Source: Gerris lacustris
Taxonomy: Eukaryota > Arthropoda > Insecta > Hemiptera > Gerridae
Length of the DNA stretch: 64,000 nt
Reading direction: 5' to 3'
Assembly (NCBI GenBank): GCA_951217055.1
Contig: OX578277.1
Location: forward strand, 11,469,834-11,533,833
Positions within the stretch are counted from its first letter, which is position 1; each line of letters starts with the position of its first letter. The notes under the pieces were generated by a model, which did not search any database, was not told the DNA's origin, and was given only the letters and a program-made list of their open reading frames with translations. Below are positions 44,676-55,344 of the stretch, piece after piece. The position numbers and the translations under genes are program-made.

Positions 44676-45760
44676 TATATTTTGTTTTCTTGCCCTAAAT
44701 GTTGAAATTAAGGTTGTATATATGTCATGCGATATCTCAGAAGGACCAAAAATTCAACAGTCGTTAATTTTTTAACAAAGCCTCCTAACTTACTAGTTAA
44801 TACAGAAAAAAAATAAAGAGGGTGTTCTTTTTAGTTTTTAAATTATAATTTTTTAAAGTTCTCCCGTTTTTATGCTTTTTTCGTTCTAGCCGGCACTCAT
44901 AAAAATAAAATATTTTCCTTAATTAAAAATATTTTCAATTATTTGCTATAGAATACATTAGTTTAATCATTAAAATACATCTATATAATATATATATACA
45001 GTTTGCATTTTTTTTTTTTAACTTCAAAAGATCTTTTAGAAACACTTTTTGCACTTGGTTCAGGTATAGCTCTTATAAACAATTCATAAGGCACCCAACA
45101 AGTGTCATTTTGGTTAGGCCAGTGAAAGGAAGGTGAAGGTCCATTTCGGTGCATAAAAGTAATATTTGCATCTCTTTCTGCACTACAAATTTCTTCTACC
45201 TTACCTATCCACCATAACTTGTTAAATATGACGGCATAGTACCGTTCAGGTAAGATATTAATGTATTCCTCCTTTTCCTGTCTTCCCATGAGAGCATTAA
45301 AACATTTTTCTGACTAGGAAACTCTTTTAACTAATAAAGTGTTACTGCTGACAGGCTTAAAGAAATGGTTCTGTCTCGTCAAGATATAATTGTTGAATCA
45401 ATTGTCAAGATTATTATTTGTTGTTATTTTTTTTTAGATTATTATATTATATAGATGTATTTTAATGATTAAACTAATGTATTCCATAGCAAATAATTGA
45501 AAATATGTTTAATTAAGGAATTTATTTTTATTTTTATGAGGGCCGGCTAGAACGAAAAAAGCATAAAAACGGGAGAACTTTAAAAAATTATAATTTAAAA
45601 ACTAAAAAGAACACCCTCTTTATTTTTTTCTGTATTAACTAGTAGGTTAGGAGGCTTTGTTAAAAAATTAACGACTGTTGAATTTTTGGTCCTTCTGAGA
45701 TATCACATGACATATATACAACCTTAATTTCAACATTTAGGGCAAGAAAACAAAATTTTA
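44676..45760. mobile_element. Inverted repeat (~315-bp arms) around an ORF
   Basis: Left arm 44676-44991 and right arm 45444-45760 are close inverted copies: 'gtcatgcgatatctcagaag', 'aaagagggtgttctttttag', 'ttcgttctagccggcactca'. The 452-bp spacer carries the ORF at 44981-45289. This looks like a foldback or a composite DNA transposon whose internal gene is largely lost. No target-site duplication recognised. Confidence 0.75.
44981..45289 (-). CDS. Unknown small protein, SH3/Tudor-like in appearance
   Basis: 102 codons from ATG at 45289, the last dozen encoded in the left arm (KKKKCKLYIYII) and probably not original. The core reads ERYYAVIFNKLWWIGKVEEI, then NITFMHRNGPSPSFHWPNQN and DTCWVPYELFIRAIPEP. 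Short beta-strand-like segments rich in Trp/Tyr (YAVIFNKLWWIGKV, FMHRNGP, CWVP) remind me of proteins of unknown function repeatedly found in invertebrate mobile elements, possibly small-barrel (Tudor/chromo-like) modules; this is from memory and unconfirmed. No stop or frameshift inside. Its place between large inverted arms suggests it is a transposon gene fragment. Confidence 0.45.
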   Translation of the reverse strand: MGRQEKEEYINILPERYYAVIFNKLWWIGKVEEICSAERDANITFMHRNGPSPSFHWPNQNDTCWVPYELFIRAIPEPSAKSVSKRSFEVKKKKCKLYIYII

Positions 45761-45944
45761 AAAAATTAGTTTAAGTCGATTAAATCCTGTATATAATGGA
45801 TGAAACGGATGAAACGGGGTTAGTGAGTTGCTGCAGCTGTATACTGTATACATCTTACAACTGGCACACAAAACCAATGTTTCAATGCTTGTTCACCAAT
45901 GTTAAACATTGTTCTGTTTTCACCAAGGTGAACACCGAGTGGTG

Positions 45945-46070
45945 GTGAGGAGGTCTGTCCGGGGATTGAACCCAGATTTGTGGTCACCCATCCAAATTGT
46001 GACCACGTTCTATGATAATTTTAATGATAGGAGAGCCAACTGCTCTACTATCTGAACTACCGAGGCCCCC
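45945..46070 (-). mobile_element. tRNA-like/5S-like composite, SINE candidate
   Basis: On the minus strand the order is ggtagttcagatagtagagc (box A-like, within 46036-46065), a 5S-like block (cgtggtcac, ttggatgggtgacc; 45980-46009) and gggttcaatcccc (box B, 45961-45973). Inserting a 5S-type segment between the A and B boxes is unusual. The tail is not defined. Confidence 0.5.
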
Positions 46071-46439
46071 CAATGATGAAGTTATCATAAGAAAATGGAG
46101 TTCTCTTCACTTAAAGCAACTGCAAGTCTGTTGTTGAACTTGATGAACATCAAGTAGATGAAGCAACTCTTGGTTGACCCCTGGCAACTCTTGGTTAATG
46201 AAGAGGCACCCTATAAGGTATGAGATGTCGCTGCACTCGAGTCACTTCTAGGCTGTGATTGCATTTCGAATTGTCTCTGACCAGACCCACTTCAAGTTAA
46301 TTAAATAACATAATCAAGGCGCTAAGATCTTGATCCATTCCTAGTTTTCCTTCACGTTTTCTCCTTAATAGCTCGAGTACCAATCACGCTATTTCGAATC
46401 CAAGTTACCTTGTTTTCATATTATACAATCAATGCGGAT

Positions 46440-46560
46440 TCCGTTCTTTAGAACTGTGCTGATAGAACCAAGCTTATAGAACCACGCTTATAGAAACAAG
46501 CTTATAGGAACAAGCTTATAGAATCGTGCATATAGAATCGCGTTTATAGAACAGTATTTG
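46440..46560 (+). repeat. Degenerate 17-bp tandem repeat
   Basis: About six units of 'tagaaccaagcttata', with variants aacaagcttata, atcgtgcatata and atcgcgtttata. Confidence 0.7.
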
Positions 46561-47130
46561 AAGGAACGTGCTCAGTAATAAATTAAACATTTCTTATCAA
46601 TGCTAAATCTTGTCTTCGAGTTATGACTTTAAAGGTTTAACCCTTACCATTTCTCTAAAGATAGTTTATTATACAGAGATAAAATTTCATAACCAAACTA
46701 GGTTCTATTGGTCAAATGCAACAGAAAATTCAAGTAAGCATATGCCTATTGCTCATTAGCTCTGGAGATATCAATATATTTCTTTTTTCGGAGTATTTCA
46801 CAAAAATTTCCAAAAAATAATGCATATTATCTCAAAAACTAAATGAGAATTCCCAAGAAATTGGGCTAAGATGCAATTTAAAGACCATACAATTCTTTTT
46901 CACAATCATTCGTTGATTTTCAAATTGCCAGCTGTTAAGAAACTTTTAGTCCGGATACATTTAATAATTTTTAGTTTTATTTTAAATTCGGACACAAAAT
47001 TTCAGAGCTTTCTACTCTTAATTGATTGTGGCGAATTCAGATAAAACGTCTGCTTTTCATAAGTTTTCGGATGATATAATTAAAGTTTATGACCAACGGA
47101 CTAGTTTTTGAATGATGGTAGATTGAATGT

Positions 47131-47132
<2 letters not shown>

Positions 47133-47161
<29 letters not shown>

Positions 47162-47994
47162 TAGCCTTTATTAGTTCCAAAATACATCAAAATATAACAT
47201 ACTCACATTTATACTTAACGAAATAGATAATCAAAATGCATAAATCATATGACTTTCTAATTTAAAATGAAATAAAAATAAAACTTCTCTCTTACTATTA
47301 TAAAATAATAAAAAACAAAAATTTAATTGAAATAAAAAAAAACACAAACATATTATTTTCAATCAATACATTTACACCCATACATACATTCCCATACATA
47401 TCTATGTATTCATACATATAGTATATGTATTTTTATTTTATTTTTATTTATTGATTTATACATGATTTTTAAATTTTTCTTAAATTGGAACTAGGCCCAT
47501 CTCTGGGCATAGGCCTCCGTCTTGGATTTCCAGTCTTCTCTATCCTGTGCTATTCTCATCCATGTCCATCCCACTTCTTTAACTAAGTCGTCTCTCCATC
47601 TTCTAAGCGGCCTTCCTCTGCTCCTTTTCATGTCTCGCGGGTACCACTCGGTAACTTTCTTGGTCCATCGGTCATCGCTTAGCCTTGTCATATGCCCTGC
47701 CCATTTCCACTTTAGTGACCTTGCCTCCACAACGACGTCTCTTACTCCTGTTCTTTTTCTTATCTCTTCATTCCTAATTCTATCCCTTTTCTTAACCCCG
47801 AGCATACTCCTCTCCATTGCGCGTTGTGCTGTTTTTAGCCTTTCACCTTCTTTTTTCGTTAAAGACCATGTTTGCGCTCCGTAGGTTAAACATGGTATTA
47901 TACAAGCGTCAAATGCCCGGCATTTTAGCTTCGGTGCCATACTGCTTTTAAATATAAATTTGTGGGTCCAGTATTTCTTCCACGCTAAGGATAT
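47133..47994 (-). mobile_element. 5'-truncated RTE retrotransposon
   Basis: Flanked by a 14-base duplication, tagattgaatgtta (47119-47132 and 47995-48008). On the minus strand it carries the end of ORF2 (47491-47994), a short AT-rich 3' region and a (TAA)n tail at the insertion boundary, as usual for the RTE clade. Confidence 0.8.
47491..47994 (-). pseudogene. RTE ORF2 C-terminal fragment
   Basis: Open, with no internal stop, over about 165 codons: CIIPCLTYGAQTWSLTKKEG, LKTAQRAMERSMLGVKKRDR, IRNEEIRKRTGV, LKWKWAGHMTRLSDDRW, RSRGRPLRRWRDDL and EDWKSKTEAYAQRWA. This is the conserved region after the RT domain of arthropod RTE elements. The endonuclease and RT catalytic blocks are missing because of 5' truncation, so it is not functional, but the lack of stops suggests a recent insertion. 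A plus-strand frame (47522-47884) is its shadow. ORF codons upstream of 47994 are host sequence. Confidence 0.85.
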
Positions 47995-48554
47995 TAGATT
48001 GAATGTTACCAGGCGTAACAACATTCAGACAGGATCTCAACCAATTTTTCTTCAAAAACTAGTCTGTTGATCTTAAACTTTAACTATAACATTCGAAAGC
48101 TTATAAAAAGCAGAAGTATTTCTTGAATTCACCGCACTTCTAATATCTCTCAATTAAGAGTAAAAAGTCCTGGAATTTCGTGGTTGACATTTAAAAAAAT
48201 CAAAACTGTACTAAATGTAACTGGATTTCAAGATGTTTAGCAGCTGATAGTTTGAAAATTAATGAGGGATTCTGACAGGTTTTTTTTAAGCTCTTTAAAA
48301 TTGTTTCTTAGCCCGATTTCTCCATCTCGTTTAGTTTTTTTTTTTAGATATTATGCATGTTTTGGAAATTTTCTTGAGGCACTCTCAAAAAAGAAATAAA
48401 TTGACATCTCGAGAACTATTGAGAAATGGGAATATATTCACACGACATTTTTTGTTGCATTTGATCCATAGAATCCACCAGTTTCATTAGGACATTTTAT
48501 CGCGAGTCACCCTGTACATAATTATCTATATACATATATGTATATAAAACTATA

Positions 48555-49504
48555 CAGGGTAATCCAAAAGTTCGGCAACGGCTTAATATAATATCTTCGG
48601 TTATAATTGCGATATTAAGTTCCCGTTTGCGGGTATCTTAATCATTTGTAAAAAACTACTTTTTTGGTGGGTAATAATTTTTTCCGCCATATTGGTTGCC
48701 GCCATAGTGGATTCAACTTTGAAATTTTAAATTGGAACACCCATAAAGTGATACATTTTTGGAAAGCCCTTAAAAAAAGAAAACATTTGCCGCAAACCCG
48801 AGCTTTCTATCTACTCCCGTTCCAAAATGGCGGACACTTAAAGTGTAAAAAATTACTCTTTTTTTGTTATTTTCAATAGTTTAGTAAGGTATAAAAAATC
48901 GGTCCAAGACAACTCAGACTAAGATTCTCATAGAATCTCGGTCCCAGCTCCCATAAAATATGAATATAAAATTAAATATTTATTGCATTAAGCTCGCTTC
49001 GATGATAAACCTATGTGATGCTTAGTAAATTTGTATTATTTAAAATGTGTACAACAGGTGGTTGTTTACCTTTTGTTTTTGATTTTCAACGAAATCAGAT
49101 TTATTTTCATCAATATCTCGGAAACTATGACTTGATAGCTAACTATGTTCCCTGAGATATGGGACCGAGATTGTATGAGAATGTTAGTCTGAGTTGTCTT
49201 GTTATATCTTACTAAACTATTGAAAATAACAAAAAAAGAGTAATTTTTTTATACTTAGAGTGTCCGCCATTTTGGAACGGGAGTAGATAGAAAACTCGGG
49301 ATTGCGGCAAATGTTTTCTTTTTTTAAGGGATTTCCAAAAATGTATCACTTTATGGGTGTTCCAATTTAAAATTTCAAAGTTGAATCCACTATGGCGGAA
49401 AAAAGTAGTTTTTTACAAATGATTAAGATACCCGCAAACGGGAACTTAATGTCACAATTATAACCGAAGATATTAAGCCGTTGCCGAACTTTTGGATCAC
49501 CCTG
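48555..49504. mobile_element. TA-flanked foldback element, ~350-bp arms
   Basis: Ends CAGGGTAATCCAAAAGTTCG and complement of CAGGGTGATCCAAAAGTTCG, both followed by GCAACGGC and flanked by TA. The arms run to about 48955 and from about 49150 and share 'ctactcccgttccaaaatgg', 'gataccc'-type sequence and 'aagtgatacatttttggaaa'. The spacer (about 200 bp) has no ORF. Mariner/Tc1-type target site; non-autonomous. Confidence 0.8.
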
Positions 49505-49683
49505 TACAATATTTATTCTATACATTTTTTGGATTTGACATTTTATATTTTTCATTTAAACGTTGTTTATGATGATTTAAACTATATACGAATAAAATAA
49601 AACCATTTCTGAGTGTTCACGTGACTGACCGGGAGTTAATTGAAAACAACCAATTTCACAATTGAAATTTAGCAGTCAAGTTA

Positions 49684-50078
49684 AGGTCCAAACACTAACA
49701 ATAATCTGGGTTGTATTACAAGAGAGGTGAGACATGTTCCACACTAATGATCACAGGATACATAGATACATGTGTATAATAACTAATAATTCCATCCTGT
49801 AAAGACCCAATACTGTTTTATTTAGAACCTATATAAGTACAGACACTAACACAAATATGGGTTATATTCTCAGAGAGGTGAGATACATTTCATACAAATA
49901 ATCACATAGATAAATTTGTAAAGTGACTGATACCTTCATCCAGAAATGATTTATCACTCATGTAATTCCCTAATATTTATCTCTTTAGAAACCAAAATCA
50001 AAACACTAACAATTATAAAGGTTTGATTGCCAGAGAGGTGAGACATGTACCACACAAATGATCACATATATATAATTA
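49684..50078 (+). repeat. RepI tandem cluster, about 3 units
   Basis: Units of about 165 bp with 'gtccaaacactaacaataat', 'gagaggtgagacatgttcca' and 'atgatcaca', increasingly diverged. Further units at 51545-51700 and 10987-11230 (reverse). Confidence 0.6.
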
Positions 50079-50139
50079 TGTAAAAATCACAGGGAAGTAC
50101 TTGCGTCCAAGTACTTTTTAGGGTTTCGTAGTTGATTAA

Positions 50140-51358
50140 CCCTTGGGTGCGCGCGGTCTAAATACAGACACGAGGAGGCGCGGACCCCTGATAGGCAGGG
50201 CCGTAACTACCACCGGGGCAGTGCCCCGGGGGCTCCCGATCCTACGGCCCTACTTGAATTTCAATAGGCAAAACGAAATAATGTGAATTTTAAAAGCCTT
50301 TTTAAAAAAAAAAAATAGTTTCAGGAGAGAATAATTATGGACTATTATTAAACGGTTCTTTTGAAACTAGGGGGCCCCTAGACATTTACAGAAAAAGATT
50401 TAATATTTCCACGCACCAGGGGCCCCGTGGCAACGTATGACAAACGTAATTCACCAGTAAGTTTTTTGAGGACTATTACACGGTGAACTGACAAAAAACT
50501 CTGACGCTTACTCAAGTGCCCTTCCTTAAACTGTTACGAAGAGATCGTATAATCAGGGGTGCCCCCCCCCCCCCCCCTAAGCTCTCTGACGCAATTTAAA
50601 AGCATAATATAAATTGTTTGCTAAAATAGTGAGATTAAGAGGAAACAAATCAAAATAGTTAAGTAACAGTTTATTTACACAAAAACTGCTTGACAAATAA
50701 AAAAATAAAAGTTATTAATATCAGTAGGTTGATTTATCTGTCAGTTTCTCTACTGTAAATTAACAATGACCATATTGAATAAGATAAAACTACCACAAAA
50801 ATCTAAGTAACTAAATGAAACACAAGAATTCACACTTCCAGACTCTGACACATTTGGAATTATTTTAAGTCCACCACAATTAGTGATAGCTAGGGCATTG
50901 GAGGCCTCTCGCCAAAAAAAATTGATGATCAAAAAAATAAAAATTTGCGTTCAGAACTGAATGGGGCCCCCTGGTAATGGTATAGAAGTATTTACTATGC
51001 TTTAAAAGGGCCCCCATCGACATGGGTACAAAGATAGTAGTTTTATGTTTTTATTGGATTGGGGGCACCCGCAAATCGGGCCCATAGTTACGCCACTGAC
51101 TTCAATATCCTTCTTGGCTTTTTGGTTGTAAAGAAACCATGGCCGCCCCGAAAGCCCGGGCCCCTGGGCAATTCCCCCCCCCCCCTCCCCCCCCCAATGG
51201 GCACAGAATTGAAGTATAATCACGTACGATGTGAAACAGTGACTGATTCTCTTGATTCTTGATAAAAGCAAGAAATGTAGCTAGAAAAATCCCCAGCTTT
51301 ATATTTCCCAGATTTATATTTCAAATTTAGGCCTCACAGGACCGCGCGTTCCCGAGGG
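50140..51358. mobile_element. Non-autonomous piggyBac-like element
   Basis: Flanked by TTAA (50136-50139, 51359-51362), which occurs once at the matching site in the 38 kb RepT copy. Ends CCCTTGGGTGCGCGCGGTC and complement of CCCTCGGGAACGCGCGGTC. No transposase. Inside lies a hAT-like element (50196-51098) and a second C-run region (51174-51195). Confidence 0.75.
50196..51098. mobile_element. hAT-like composite inside the piggyBac-like element
   Basis: Left CAGGGCCGTAACTACCACCG, right the complement of CAGTGGCGTAACTATGGGCC. The ends share CAG--GCGTAACTA but not the full arm, and no matching 8-bp duplication is visible, so this may be two different hAT ends recombined. Interior: C-run at about 50562-50577; no transposase. 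Confidence 0.5.
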
Positions 51359-51494
51359 TTAAGCATACCCGTTATAATATAATAATTATGATTTTTTTTT
51401 CGATCTCATGGGTCCCTGGTTCGATCCCCCGGGGTGTCACAATGTTTTTTATTGATGATAACGACAACGTAAATTACATATATTCAGGAAATTT

Positions 51495-51532
51495 TCATCG
51501 TAGGTATAAAAGGCATCACATGATGCCTTATA
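51495..51532. repeat. Short hairpin
   Basis: gtaggtataaaaggcatca and its complement around a 2-base loop, one base shorter on the right. Confidence 0.75.
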
Positions 51533-51544
51533 CCTACTGTTCTC

Positions 51545-51700
51545 CTTAAAACCAAAGTCTAAACACAAAAAAATTCTGTAATGGATTTCCAAAGAGGTGA
51601 GACATGTTCCTCACTAATAATCATATGGATAGATGTGCAAAGTGGCTGATAGCATCAACCAGTAATGTCTTAATAACGTGCGAGTTTATTGTGTTATGAA
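51545..51700 (+). repeat. RepI unit
   Basis: Contains 'ccaaagaggtgagacatgtt' and 'ctaataatcatatggataga', as in the cluster at 49684-50078. Confidence 0.5.
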
Positions 51701-52296
51701 AACATTCTATTTTTTAATAAGCTTAAAAATATAATTTCTCTTGATTCAAAAGAGGAAAGGGTAATAAAGAAGATAAAAAAACTTTTTTAGTACTTAAGTA
51801 TAAAAGAAAAGGCCGGTGGGAAAGCATTAATTAATCACTTATTTGGCTTGACTTAGTCATTAATCAACAGTCATTTTCTCCCGTTACAGGCAATTAATTA
51901 ACCAGAGCATATAATTAATAGTTCATTGTTGAGCTTCTATAAGAATATGCATATAGGTTCTAACGAATACACAGTATATATTAAGAGCTTCTGTAAATAT
52001 ATATATTATTTATATAGTCATATAATATATAAAATATGTTATATAAAGGGTGTCCCAAAATTAACGAAAGATTTGAATTAAATAGAAAACAAGAACCTGG
52101 ACAGAGGAAAACTTGAAGTAAAAGAGAAACTGTTTCTTTGGAACGTAAACTAAAATGTTCCAAAAATAACTAGTTCCTGGAAATAGTTATTGGTTTGGAA
52201 CGAAACTTTGTAACTCGTTCCACTCATGGAACCGTTCTCCCACCCCTATTACACACTTGTTTTAGAACAAAATAATTAACATCAAAAAATGGGAAT
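51701..52296. other. No gene; possible MITE terminus
   Basis: 'aaagggtgtcccaaaattaa' at 52046 is a common start of TA-site MITEs; no partner end was found. Otherwise AT-rich. Confidence 0.4.
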
Positions 52297-52540
52297 TATA
52301 ATGACAAATCGGGTACGGGGTACCTCGGAACTTTTCCTCACTTCCGAGGCCACTAAATTGGCCTCATTAAATAATTTTTATACATTATTTTCATTTGATT
52401 TATTCAATTATTTGAATTTTGGCGGTACTTTGACAGGTCTGAAAACAAACTTTGACGTCATCAAAATTATAGCACTAATAAATAATTATATTCGCTAATA
52501 ACTTTTAAACAAATTAAAGGCATTTCATCGGTTTTTTTTA
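52297..52540 (+). repeat. RepD fragment lacking the 5S-like block
   Basis: Starts 'tcgggtacggggtacctcgg', has the hairpin gaggccactaaattggcctc, then directly 'gacgtcatcaaaattatagc'-type body. Compared with 57893-58660 the 5S-like block and its flanking hairpin are absent. Confidence 0.65.
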
Positions 52541-53250
52541 ACTTTTCCTCACTACTAATAGTAGGAAAAGTATTGTTTTTACCAATTTTTTTTTTTCGAA
52601 ATTTCAACGGAATTATCCGTTTTAGGTGTTTTTAAGACCTCCTGAGTGGTTTCAGCATGACGTATGTATGTGTGTGTGTGTATGTGTGTTATCATCGTAA
52701 CGCCCACCTTATTTAACCTAGAGAGTTGAAACTTGGCAGAAAAATCAGTCCTAACCTGTAGTTGTGCCGCCCAGAAAATCAACTTCTTCCGCCATCTTGA
52801 ACCCAGTTTGCTGAGTCAGCAAAAATTTAAAAAAATCGTTATAAATCGAAAATGGTCCTGATCGAGTTGAAATTTGGCTCGAATGTACCTCTCTGTATGA
52901 CAAACAAGCCCACTAAATTTCATTTTGATTTTGGCCGCCATTTTGAAGTTATAAATTTTTGAATTTTTAAACTTTGATGGTTAATAATACTGAAATTACA
53001 TATAGGTTTTTGACTTATAGCATATCGTTGGAACCGGAAAAAATTAAGGAACAAATATAAAAAAAACCCAAGGAAATTCTATTAATTAGTTTAAAAGTTA
53101 TAAGTGAATATAATTATTTATTAGTGCGATAATTTTGATGACGTCAAAGTTTGTTTACCTCTGTCAAAATACCGCCAAACTTCAAATTATTAAATAGGTA
53201 AATTACCTCAAATAGGTAAATTAACTGCCGAGGCGAAGCCGAGACTTATT
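52541..53250 (-). repeat. RepD copy, reverse orientation
   Basis: Begins with a terminal hairpin (acttttcctcactac / gtaggaaaagt), then 'tgtgtgtgtgtgtatgtgtg', 'ccgcccagaaaatcaacttc', 'gatcgagttgaaatttggct', 'ttggccgccattttgaagtt', 'tgatgacgtcaaagtttgtt'. Forms an inverted pair with 53440-53970. Confidence 0.7.
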
Positions 53251-53313
53251 CTTTGTCATTTTGTATAGGTATAAAAAATAAGGTTTTTTTGAAGAATGAT
53301 AATAAATCAGTTT

Positions 53314-53361
53314 GTTCAGAACGGTCACCCATCCAAGTACTGACCACGTCCAATGCTGCTT
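53314..53361 (-). ncRNA. 5S rRNA-derived block in RepD (copy 1)
   Basis: On the minus strand: aagcagcattggacgtggtc, agtacttggatgggtgaccg, ttctgaac. This follows the second half of eukaryotic 5S rRNA (AAGCAGCATYGGGCGCGGTY, AGTACTTGGATGGGxGACCG), including the box A, IE and box C internal control positions. The first half of 5S is missing, so it is not a 5S gene. It lies next to hairpins ctcctgctg/cagcaggag and agaggccact/agtggcctct (53364-53405). Confidence 0.7.
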
Positions 53362-53439
53362 CCTCCTGCTGCGAATCAGCAGGAGAGGCCACTTTAGTGG
53401 CCTCTGAAGTGAGGAAAAGTTCCGAGGTACCCTGTACCC

Positions 53440-53970
53440 GATTTTTTATATTTGTTCCTTAATTTTTTCCGGTTCCAACGATATGCTATATGTCAAAAAC
53501 CTATTTATACTTTCGGTATTATAAACCGTAAAAATTCAAAAATTGATAACTTCAAAATGGCGGCCAATATCAAAATGAAATTTGGTAGGCTTGTTTGTCG
53601 AACAGAGAGGTTCATTCGTGCCAAATTTCAACTCGATCAGGACCATCGTCGATTTATTACAATTTTTTAAATGTTTGCTGACTCAACAAACTGGGTTTAA
53701 GATGGCGGAAAAAGTTGATTTTCCGGGCGGCACCACTACTGGTAAGGGCTGATTTTTCTGCCAAGTTTCAACTCTCTATGTTAAATACCTTGGGCGCTAC
53801 GATGATAACACACACACATACATACATACATACAGACGTCATGCTGAAAACCACTCAGAAGGTCTAAAAAACACCCAAAACGGATAATTCAGTTGAATTC
53901 TCGAAAAAAAAATTGTTGGGGAAAAACAATACTTTTCCTACTATAGGTAGGTAGTGAGGAAAAGTAAACA
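53440..53970 (+). repeat. RepD copy, forward orientation
   Basis: Carries 'aacttcaaaatggcggccaa', 'caactcgatcaggaccatcg', 'gatggcggaaaaagttgatt', (CA)n/(CATA)n near 53808 and the terminal hairpin at about 53929-53967 (acttttcctactat / tagtgaggaaaagt). Confidence 0.7.
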
Positions 53971-55244
53971 ACCGGTGGAAGTCTTAGCTTAGTAATGAAA
54001 CACCATGATAACAACCTAAAAATGATATTAAAGAGTATTTATAATCCCCTCTCACCTTTCCTGCTACCATTTACCTTATGTCTTGGCTCATTAAGGACAG
54101 ACATAATTCAATTAACTTTCCATATAGGGTAAATGGGTTAGTCTTAATAATCCTTTGGCATCGTCTAAAATTACTAACTACATTTTCATAATAAACACAC
54201 TCATAAAAACATATACAAACACAAGTAAATACATACGACACAAAGATGTTTATATTTGGTCCTTTGAGCCGGATTAAAGATTTAAAAAAAAAAACTTTTA
54301 TCAAAGATATATTCTTAGAAGGAATAATGTAAATCGTATATTATTATAAAGATATTTTACTTACTTGTGCAATAATAAAAAAAGAAAATTATATTGAGGG
54401 GGGGGGGATATAAATATTACAGCTTTTTCTCTGTTAAACATTTATCTCTAAAAAACACTGCAATGTATTCTACTTTAATAAGATATAAATAAGAATAAAA
54501 GTCAGATTTAAACCAAGACAGTAGAAATGTCGCAGTGCCCAAGCGTATATATTAAACATTAAAACGACAAGTAGGATTAAAAGGTTAAATAATGTACATT
54601 TAGCAGTGTTGTCATTTTGATTTGCTTATTGTAAAATCTAAATACTGAATTAAATTAATTGTATAATTAAGTAAATTTTATTTAAACAATGAGTGGGAAG
54701 AAAAAAGAGTAGGTAGCCTGTTTCTCCCTAATTAAACTAATAAAATAATAAACTATTTATTTAACTAAGATAATTTATTTAATGACTTGTCCTATATAGC
54801 TCAGTTAAAAACGTAATTATTTCATTATTATTATTATTTATTTTTTTTTTTTTTTACTAATAAACATAATAATAATTACTTAATAAAGAGTGTTACTTTA
54901 TGATATAACTTATTCTTAAAAATAACTTAATTATAAAAAATAATAAGAACTTACTAATAAAAAATCCTGTAAGAACTTCACGTGATCACTGAGAGGTCAA
55001 AGTCTAAGACCTATTTCGATTCCCAGTGATGTCAAATTTCTTTTTAATCAACACTAGCTAAAGAATCCGAAGTAGTCCGGGGGAAACATTGAGGAATAAA
55101 ATAAAATAAAACTAATAAATATTAAAAGTAAATCTATGTAAAAAGTATCAGAACATATAAACAGGATAGAGGATGACTATATGTGAAAACATGAAGTAGG
55201 TTGTTCTGCGCCTCAGGGGCTACAAAATAGTACTTACGCGTCGA
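53971..55244. other. No gene seen
   Basis: AT-rich with a G-run near 54400. No ORF or repeat recognised apart from the short motif 'tttggtcctttgagccggat' at 54256, shared with 7752. Confidence 0.4.
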
Positions 55245-55344
55245 GTGCGGAAAGTAGCATTTTGCATGCGAGTGTGGAGTTTGCACCCGAGCGACAGCGA
55301 GGGTAGTAAAACCACACGAGCAATGCAAAATGCCGTTTTCGCAC
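55245..55344. repeat. 100-bp hairpin
   Basis: Arms 'gtgcggaaagtagcattttg' and complement of 'gtgcgaaaacggcattttgc', about 33 bases each, around a 34-base spacer. A GC-richer island. Confidence 0.7.

Larger units (their letters stand above)
46660..48520. mobile_element. Diverged foldback with an RTE insertion in its loop
   Basis: The left arm (about 46665-47118) and right arm (about 48045-48505) are diverged inverted copies; compare 'aatatatttcttttttcgga' with 'tctcaaaaaagaaataaatt' and 'accaacggactagtttttga' with 'caaaaactagtctgttgat'. The RTE element 47133-47994 sits in the loop. The arms differ more than those of the other foldbacks, so this is older. Confidence 0.6.
50083..51490 (+). mobile_element. 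RepT copy split by a piggyBac-like element
   Basis: The left part (50083-50139) and right part (51363-51490) rejoin to the start of the 38375-39275 copy: hairpin AAGTACTTG-CGTC-CAAGTACTT, 'agggtttcgtagttgatt', then 'aagcatacccgttata' and 'ggttcgatcccccggggtgt'. The rest of RepT is missing after 'gaaattttcatcg'. Confidence 0.7.

Noticed and set aside
47522..47884. 120-codon plus-strand frame
   Set aside because: Shadow of the RTE C-terminal frame on the other strand.
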